Assembly (NCBI GenBank): GCA_000507305.1
Contig: DF239285.1
Span: 166,001 to 230,000 of the forward strand
Source of the DNA: Breviolum minutum Mf 1.05b.01
Lineage: Eukaryota > Sar > Dinophyceae > Suessiales > Symbiodiniaceae
Length of the DNA stretch: 64,000 bases
Reading direction: 5' to 3'
Below the pieces are notes generated by a model. The model worked only from the letters and a program-made list of their open reading frames with translations. It was not told the origin of the DNA and did not search any database. The first letter of the stretch is position 1; each line of letters begins with the position of its first letter. Of the stretch, positions 56,152-64,000 are shown one piece after another. The translations under genes and the position numbers were made by a program.

Positions 56152-57823
56152 TCAGAGGTCTGAAGGCGAAATGTCTATCCATCCGTCCGTCAAAGCGGCA
56201 TGTTTATCGCTGCCAAGCGGCAAGTAGAATTTGCAGAATTCCGGAAAATCGATCACGCCATTACCATTTCCTAAGACCAAAACAGCAATCTGTTGGACAA
56301 ACAGCGGGTTTGTCAATAAATCCCTGCACTTTTGTGCTATATGAAAAAACATTTGTCTGCCCTGCAACTGAAGCACTGTCAGCCATATTCCAAAAGCTCT
56401 TCACTTGAGAGTTTGGTAGGTGATGGCCAGCAGGCACCTGGAAGTGTTGCAAGTTGCGAGTTCGTGGACATCAAGAGAGAAATTGCTATGTTGCTTTTTC
56501 CACGTCCCTTCTCCAACCTTCAATACCCCGCGCAACATCTGGTGAAACTCCGATATCCTCGGTTGTGTTTTTCACTGTCGTTTCTAACAGCACATGTGTT
56601 GGACTGGTGCTTTACCAAATCTTTGCTAAGGACAAGGCAGTCCTTACATCTTATAAATCTACAGGCCTCTGACTGCGTCAAGATTCTCAATCACCCCACT
56701 CTTGTTTGTGTCGTAGCTGTCGAAGATTTTCTTGTAGCCTTCAATATCTAATAAATTGATGCCCATTCTCCGAGCAACCTGAGACAAGGCACTGAATCGC
56801 TATAGGGAAAAACCAATGCATTTTGAGAAGGATATGAAAATGAAACATTTACAAATGAGAGGCAGGCAAGACTCAATATGTGCGAGGCGCTCTATGGGAC
56901 ATAGGTATCGTTTTGTGCAGTTCGCTATATCGCTCTGCAGTGTTTGGGGCATGTACGTAATTATGATGTGGTAATACTTAAGTCAGAACTATGTATTAAA
57001 TTGCAATTGTCTGTGTTCATAATTGCCGGTTCATATTGTGGGTTCTTGCTCAATACAGGCCATGTGTGGCAAACATCACGAGATCTTTTCTTGCGCGTCC
57101 ACAGCTGGAACTCTACAAGACGGAAGCCGTGTGGGGACAGAATGGATTTGTGAGCATTTATGTACCATAAGGGTATCGCTTTGGGACTGGCGAGACCTTG
57201 AAAAAACAAAGGAACAATTCACAATCAACACACACATAAATGAACTCATGGTATTTCAAGATATTGCAAGGTCTGGCTTTTGGTAATTCACCATATCGCT
57301 TTCCATACTTTGGAGCCACTTTCAAGACAAAAGAGTGCCTCACGTAAAAACTCCTTCATCAACACTTTTGCGGCTTTCTCATATAATGTGACACAACAAA
57401 TACATGGATCTCTTAAAACCCCTCATGATCCGACAGCAACGACAGGTCGAAACTTGGGTCCACGAAATGTTGGTTCACCAACCTTTCAAGTCTCTCTCAT
57501 CAAGCGGCATCGCGTATGGACTTGGTGGATTTGCCCAGCAATAGCTCCTTGAAGTTGCAGCATGAAGTTGTCATGTTTTTCCACCGGTAAGTTGTCACCA
57601 CATTTCCAAAAAAATATCGCGTCCTCCGAAAAAGAGAAGGTGGCATACCAAGAAATAAATTCCTGGCATCCCACAAAAGCAAACAACAAAACAAGCCAGA
57701 AATGGCAAATACCATGAAGCATTCCAAGCAAGAAATACCATGAACTACCCCCTGTTCCAACTGTTCCAACCCATCCTCCATGTTTAGATCACCACTTCGA
57801 GTCATATCCGCCAGGCGGAAGAC
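56152..57823 (-). CDS. multi-EF-hand calcium-binding protein (partial)
   Basis: Exons with EF-hand loops. One starts at 57823 (VFRLADMTRSGDLNMED, loop D-M-T-R-S-G-D-L-N-M-E-D). About 57345-57300 reads EFLREALFCLESGSKVWK. 56778-56674 is 35 codons (YKKIFDSYDTNKSGVIENLD). 56437-56377 reads LPNSQVKSFWNMAD. 56270-56152 reads NGNGVIDFPEFCKFYLPLG and ends with TGA. The last three join in phase (GT donors, AG|G acceptors) and build one complete EF-hand across a splice site, FWNMADRNGNGVIDFPEF. Such proteins sense or buffer Ca2+; whether this is a kinase, channel subunit or calmodulin relative cannot be told because the 5' part is missing. An exon at 58105-57965 (RRSDFEKVPALFRVGSKNDI) may belong to it. 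Confidence 0.72.
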
Positions 57824-60800
57824 CTGGAGAGTCATGGATTTCAGGAATTGGTAGCAATCAACACAGCTGAAAAAACCACGAGTTTGATACTCCCCCCAAT
57901 TCCCCGCCTGGCTCACAAAATGGTTCGGCAATTCGCCGACTCTGCCAACGGAACAAAGCTCACATAAAACCTGGCGTTTCGAAAAACGCAGGTTTAATGA
58001 TCATTACAATGTCATTCTTGCTCCCAACCCTGAATAAGGCTGGGACCTTTTCAAAGTCTGACCGCCGCAATCCTTGGAAAAGTGTGCACTTTGAGTCCGA
58101 GTCTGTAAAGCTCTGAACCAACCCTTGCATTTGTTCAGCAAATCACTCCCTATGTCTGTTCCGATTCTTTACCTAAAAAACCTCACTGGACATTCCCCTA
58201 GATTCTGTGGTGAAAGATGTCAGCCCAGATTCGCCATAGATCTGCTCGGTCCCAAGGCTGACATTCAGCCTTACCCAAGACACCCCCCCGTTGGAAACGC
58301 CACCCTGCTTCGTTAAGAAACTTCGATTGACATATTACATGGGAAACACGGACTCTTACATGGACCACAAATTTCAGTCCTTGCAAAAGAACTCAAGAAT
58401 CAGGACTAAACTGAGGAAAACCGACGAATCAAGAAACGGACCCACCAGCCAAGGAACATGATGTTTGAAGCAATCAGCAGCCTGTGGCGAAAACAGTCCA
58501 CTGAGCTTGTTGGATCATCACTGACGGACGTAAAAAACCAAACAAAATGCCACACCTAAAAACACAATGGGAAAACATCTTGGCAGGTGGTACTTATACC
58601 GGTATTCTGTAGCAGCTACTACTACCGCAAGTGCAAGCGTCTCCGCAAGTTGAGACATTTCTGGACACAGACCCAACTTCATGTGTTTAGTTCAATATCG
58701 AAGAAACAAATTAATCACCAACACCAACAAGACTCATGTTTTGCGGTGGAAAATTTGCTTTGCCTGCTTGATCACTTCCAAAGGTAGACGAAGTTTCGCC
58801 GACAGCGATTGCTCAGTAAAGTCCTGGCTGGGAGTATGCCGTTTAACTTCAGATGTTTGGCACCTCACAACTGACTAATTCTTGCACCATGTTGCATACA
58901 ACCCCTTCCTAATGTCAAAAACTTGATACTTGATATACATTTCAAATATTAAAACCTGCTGTAGTTTTAGGGTTTGCAAGCGACACCCCTCAAACAATGC
59001 ACACACCACAACGTGTATCAAAGAAACAGGATGTCAATTTAGACTTCACACGGAAAGCATCGCTCATTGCCGGCCTTTGCTCTATTCTCCTCCTCTGCGG
59101 GCTGTGGCAGGTCTGGCACTTCAAAGCTTTGACCTATTCACAAAGGATGATACATGGATTCAACAAATAATGGGCTCTTGACAGAAATCAAAAACCTTTC
59201 ATAGCTTGAACGCAAGGTATCAGAATGTCCCTTTTTCCATGCAAAACAACAACAATTATTCAATAATCTTGAAACTAAAGAATGGGACTACACCCCCCTG
59301 TTTTTCTGGATACCAAAGACCGCCTTCGATTCCCCCAACGGTGTTGTTGCCTACTATGGGCGCCATAGGAGTGCCTCCATATATCAAGAACTGCACCAGA
59401 ATTGCAGGTCGTCAATACCAACAGCATCCAAACTGGATGAACTCGTAGACTCGTAGACTGACATGTTTCCTCAAGGACCACGCGGCCGGTGCCTTTAGAG
59501 TGGCTTGGAACCTTGACACTGCCTTTTGTGCTTTGCCGCAAGTCTTCACCTCAAAACAGCAAAAAACAGCTTTTTATTACTTCAGCCATCAAATGTTTAG
59601 GCGTGTTAATTAACTAATGAAACGTTCTGCGTGAAGTTTCGTCAACGAACTGGAGAATGAAAAGTAGGAACAAGTCGCTCGAAATTAAAATAAGACACAG
59701 GTTTCTGACGTTACTGACATTTTCGACTATGCATGACAGCTCTGACATGACGAGTGGTGCCACCATCAAACTTTAAGCATTTTGCAAAGTTTGTTTATTC
59801 CTCGAGCTTTTAGAATTTACAAAAAGTACAAACTCTGAGCATCTAACCATGTGCCGCAAGCATACCATTTTCACTAGTTCTTCTAGACAGACCTTAAGGT
59901 CCATGTTGGTGAAAAGTTTCCATCTTTTCCAGGCGACGCAAGATGCAGTGTCAAAACTGTTGCCAACTGAGTGCCACCTGCAACAATAGAACAATGAACC
60001 AAACGTGCACGCAAGAAATCACAGTGTATACATGTGTATACAGTAATTACGACAAAAAATGATGTAAAGTGCTCTTTTTGCGCCACAATGCAACAGTAGG
60101 CACAAAGAAGTCGAGTCTCAAGTTTTTACACCAATTGCTCCTTCCCGTACGATTGCGGCGCAGTTTCGCTAGGGGTCATTGTGGGCAGCGAGGAAGCGAA
60201 GAAAACACTGCAAATACCAGCAAAAATGGCCCTGAGCTCTATATAGAGATTGCTCGCAACATCCTTGGGACGGCTCAAAACAGTGTAAATTACAGAGAAA
60301 AATATGCGTGTGTGGTTTTTGGCGTTGTGTGAATTGTTTGCCATCTAGCAAAGGCAGCCACCAAACCCTGCAAAGAGCGGGAAAATCGCTGTTTGGCGTT
60401 TAGCGGAGCTCTTTTTTTCGGCCATTTTGCGTTTCAATTTTGTGTGATAATAAGTCCGAAAGTGGACAACTAACCCCCGAGGAGTGGTAGGCGGGACAAG
60501 GATTTTTTTAGACGTCCGTCTGAATCGTGGGGTGAACCTTTCAATGCTCTAGATGCTGTGACGTCACAATTCCAATCACGGATTTTTCAGCATCTGCAAA
60601 GCAGCTGGGCGACCCACGGCAAGCGTTTGAAGGGGTTGAAGGTTGCGGGAAGTGTTGGGAGCCAAGCTTAGGGGCAAGAAACGCGAATTTCAGACGTCAT
60701 CGCGCAACATTGAATCACAAAATGGCCGAAAAAAAAAAGCGCTCCCCTAAACCTCTCAACAGCCATTTGTTACCGCTGTTTGCAGTGTTTGGTGGCTGCC

Positions 60801-62260
60801 ATCTTGTCACATCCACAAAGGATCCATGGTCGATTTTTTGGGGATTTCTTTGCAGCCTACCATATCCTGCGCGCAAGGCATGGTGGCTTGGTTAGCCTGA
60901 GGCTTTTCCAAGTGGAAAATGCGCGTGACATAGCTCATGTCAGTTGATATTTCCAAGGCTTCTTCGCCTGATCTTGATTTGATTCACATGGACAATGACA
61001 TTATATAAGTAACACTAGTCCTTTATTGCCATAGTGAGGGTTCTTCGGCAATCACACTAGAGTGTTGAACGTTGAGAGTTGAGTATAGTTGAGGAGTTAC
61101 AGCCAGATCCAGTGGATGATGTGAGGGTGAACAAGGCTAGTGGCCACACAAAAACTGCTACCATTGGTTCCAGCTTGCGTCACAGGATTTAGTCTAATCA
61201 TTGTGGAAGGTGATTCGGAAGTACCCCGTAGCCCCTTGTGTTTTTTTGTCCATGTCTCACATTACACATTTCACAAGCTCGGAGTTTTTCTTTCATCTGA
61301 TCACCAATATTTTTCGGTCGATTTTTGAGGCTTGGACCATTGGACGAGAGGCCTGAAACAGAGCTGTTGTCGCTACCTCTTCGAGCTAAGCCTGAAAAAA
61401 ACGCCACAATGGTTGTAGCCGATATGCAAAAAAAAAACAGCACCAAAATAACTATCCACAAGGAAAATCTGAGTTTGCAACTTTGCGCAAAACTTTTCTG
61501 TTTGCTTCTGCTTGCACCTGTGCTTTAAGCCACGACCACAGTGCCCAATACAGTTTCATTCTCCACCCAAACCACATCCAAGGCACTGCGAGCTTGATTG
61601 ATGCGTGGCTTGCTGCCTCCAGTCCCTGGTGCAGCAATCATCCAACAATAATCAAGCATCATAGGCTATGGATGTCTGTGCTGAATATGATCTGATCATG
61701 AGATGGATATGAATATATATTATATATGAATATGATCGTGACATGGATATGATATGATTGGACTTGATTGAATTTTGGAGCATTCCATTAACTCTCCGCC
61801 TCGTTTCGATCGAGGGTAGAGTCTGGGTCGTAGAACATCGAGCTCATCTATCCAGGTTTCAAATGGCATGGACCGTAATCTGACAACACACCCAACTTCT
61901 GAAAGTTTGGAAGTTGGTCAAGGCCAAACAGATTCATCGCTGTCCATGATCACAAGAATTGCAGCTGATCTTTGATTTTCGCTTTGTGTTTTCTTCCAAC
62001 TTTTTCGAACGAAAAGAATTCTGCCGACACCATTCACATCAGCAGAACCAGCCTCGTTCGTTGTCTGCGGAAGTTCCTTTCTCACCTGCCAGGAGTCTTG
62101 TCTCGGCAACCTATGGGCTATGGACCGGGCCTATCTCAATTTGTGTCTACAGTGATCTTTTGCTGCCTGTTTCTTCAGGCTGCTGGGCGTCGGTTCCTCA
62201 ACAGTTGCTAGGAATTCCAGAATTTTGCAACCAGTGACTGCCACACATAAACAACACAAA
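57824..62260. other. stretch with isolated candidate exons
   Basis: Minus-strand pieces with protein-like composition occur at 58105-57965, 60344-60126 (RPKDVASNLYIELRAIFAGI, hydrophobic on both sides) and 61461-61198 (hydrophobic IVILVLFFFCISATTIVAFF then a Ser-rich part). None could be joined into a gene. TA-rich runs lie near 61700-61760. Confidence 0.3.
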
Positions 62261-62400
62261 TCACTGGCTTAGGTCCAAGGCCAACCCAAGCTTCCCGCTT
62301 TGGAGAACTGCCTTGTCAGAGTGTATTCTGTTACGTTCCGCTATGGATGCGCAAAGCCTCCTGACATCTGAGATTCCCCACTGGAACTGGAAGTGAACGT
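62261..62400 (-). CDS. unidentified terminal exon candidate
   Basis: Minus-strand frame reading DVRRLCASIAERNRIHSDKA, then VLQSGKLGLALDLSQ and a TGA at 62261. It could begin after one of the AG|G sites near 62370. A family 3 element lies just upstream (62448-62540), in what would be the preceding intron. Confidence 0.3.
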
Positions 62401-62447
62401 TGAAACACATCTTCAGCCCGATGCCGGATTCAAATTCGTCTACCCTC

Positions 62448-62540
62448 CCTGAAACTAACATAGCACCTGAAAATGGATGGTTGTAATACTAGTTTCCTTT
62501 GGGATGGACTATTTTCAGGTGCGAAAATGTTAGTTTTAGG
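62448..62540 (+). mobile_element. inverted-repeat element, family 3
   Basis: 13-bp arms CCTGAAACTAACA / TGTTAGTTTTAGG, inner arms CACCTGAAAAT / ATTTTCAGGTG, core GGATGGTTGTAATACTAG then TTTCCTTTGGGATGG. The minus-strand translation contains KTNIFAPENSPSQRK, a peptide recurring in Symbiodiniaceae gene models. Confidence 0.9.
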
Positions 62541-64000
62541 TAGTGTATCTCTACAACTTGAGGCGACCTCACATCCCAGAAATGGATGTAAAACTCCTAA
62601 GAGCCGAACGTCACTCCCACCAAGTGTGGTGGCATACGAGTCCACTGACCGAAAGGATTGTTAAAGGACTTTCCTGCCCCAGTCACACCAAGGGCTTTCG
62701 GCAAAACACGGGAAAAATTCTGCCAAGCACAGCAAAATGCGTCTAATTTCCGACAAACTCTCAAATCTATAATTTTTGTGGTATCGCTTGAAAGAGATGC
62801 TTGGACCCGTTTCAGTGAGCCACAAGGACAATCTTAATGAGCCAACTTCTCATGATGCTTTGTTAAAGTGTTCGAAATATCAAGCATTGATGATGGTCCA
62901 GTGGGAGAAAACCTAACCCGATGTGGAGGTGTGAAAAATGTGTACAAAATGTAGAAATGAATAAGCAAATAAATCATAAATGAATGACTGAATCAACAAA
63001 TAAACGAACGACGGTAAACAAATGAATGAATGAACGAATGAACGAATAAACGAATGAACCAATGAACGGACGGACGGACGGACGGACGGACGGACGAACG
63101 AACGACTGACTGACTAATGAATGAATCAATGAATCCAGGAATAATCAAAAAATAAAGAACGACAGCAAATCGATAAACAAACAAATAAAGAAAGAAAATA
63201 CATTCATCCCAGTCCCCGAAGATCGACCAATATAATTTTCCAGAGGCATATAACAGCACCTTTAGTTTTTTCCTGGCAACACGCAAATCCCTCAAGCAAA
63301 TCATCAATTCTCACCCATTTTGAGGCATCCCTGATTCTAGGCGCAAAATTGTGGTTGCATCACATCTATGCATATTCATGCATACATATAGAATATATCC
63401 AGTTTTGTGCGCGCTTCAGAGCTTTTGTGGGGTGTTGTTGGTTTTCGCCCTAGACTCGTTGTTTTGTTGGTCCAAAATTGTAGTATACAGTGGTGGTCAA
63501 AACATCCTGTGGTTGCATCGCAAGAATTGTATTCAAACAAGGGCTCCACAGTACAAACCAGGAACTCTGCTATTTCACATTACAAGTCTTGAGCTTTTGG
63601 GATTTGGAATGGAATCTTTTCATTAACATGCCGTCCGCATGTTCCACATTATGAATTCTGCACTCTGGCAGTCTGTGATTGCAGGGTTTGAAAAGCAAAA
63701 ACGGAGTGTTTGGTTCTATTCATACAACTCCTGAACGCTAAAAACAACCCAGGGCCTTTGCACAAACTAGCAAGAGTTCTGCATGGAAGTGCTTGGGTAC
63801 CATGATATCTGCGAGGGGCAATTTATACAATCCAGCCTTGCACCGGTACTTGCCTGGGTGAAGGAGGACCTCGGTTTTCAAACGAACTTCCTCTCATCCC
63901 ATTCTTCGAAGGGAGACCGTATCCTGCAACTTCAAAACGGAGCTGTCTGGATTTTTCGGTGCTTTTTCCTGATGTTTTTCCAAGGCACAACCAACAGCAC
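62541..64000. other. gene-free end of window
   Basis: No supportable exon. The stretch is dominated by the tetranucleotide region at 62955-63200. The plus-strand frame 63351-63626 lacks any splice-consistent context. Confidence 0.4.
62955..63200 (+). repeat. degenerate tetranucleotide repeat region
   Basis: AATG, AACG, AATA, GGAC and GACT tetranucleotide units in changing order, with a clean (GGAC)n core at about 63067-63096. The mixture suggests successive expansions from single-base variants of one unit. Confidence 0.9.

Noticed and set aside
60710-60895. Small plus-strand protein starting MAEKKKRSPK
   Set aside because: No splice context, against the array direction, and the flanks look like repeat-derived DNA.

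Overview
The window looks like nuclear DNA of a photosynthetic dinoflagellate, most likely a member of the Symbiodiniaceae. Three signs point there. First, introns in the genes I could assemble start with GT, GC or GA and end in AG followed by a G-initial exon, the non-canonical pattern known from this group. Second, short inverted-repeat elements typical of Symbiodiniaceae genomes are scattered throughout. Third, genes are sparse, split into many tiny exons and arranged in same-strand runs. No prokaryotic, rRNA, tRNA or CRISPR feature was found.

Layout: 1-15.6 kb is mostly gene-poor and repeat-rich (microsatellites, four inverted-repeat element families, a 'CACH' minisatellite, a 16-bp satellite) with one GC-richer block at 10.8-12.9 kb that looks like broken or multi-exon minus-strand coding DNA. 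From 15.6 to 23.0 kb three plus-strand genes follow one another: the 3' two thirds of the mitochondrial ATP synthase beta gene in 17 small exons, an unidentified gene with a coiled-coil-like exon, and an intronless gene for a PARP/Gig2-like ADP-ribosyltransferase-fold protein with a glycine-rich membrane tail. A strikingly AT-rich island (23.9-25.8 kb, continuing at 32.04-32.14 kb) follows. It was invaded by a complete Copia LTR retrotransposon (25,819-32,030) with two identical 120-bp LTRs, a 5-bp target duplication, a tRNA-iMet-like primer site and a polypurine tract, but a frame-broken coding region.

From 32.3 to about 62 kb nearly all supportable coding exons are on the minus strand. They include a type I membrane protein with two eight-cysteine repeats, a secreted Thr/Ser-rich mucin-like protein, a zinc-ribbon protein, lysine-rich exons, a multi-EF-hand protein, and several unidentified multi-exon genes. 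The window therefore contains a convergent junction between a plus-strand and a minus-strand gene array, with the AT-rich island at the junction.

Most gene models are exon chains read by eye; where phases match at both splice ends I say so, and elsewhere the model is only a candidate. I did not recognise the function of most minus-strand genes and have not assigned one.
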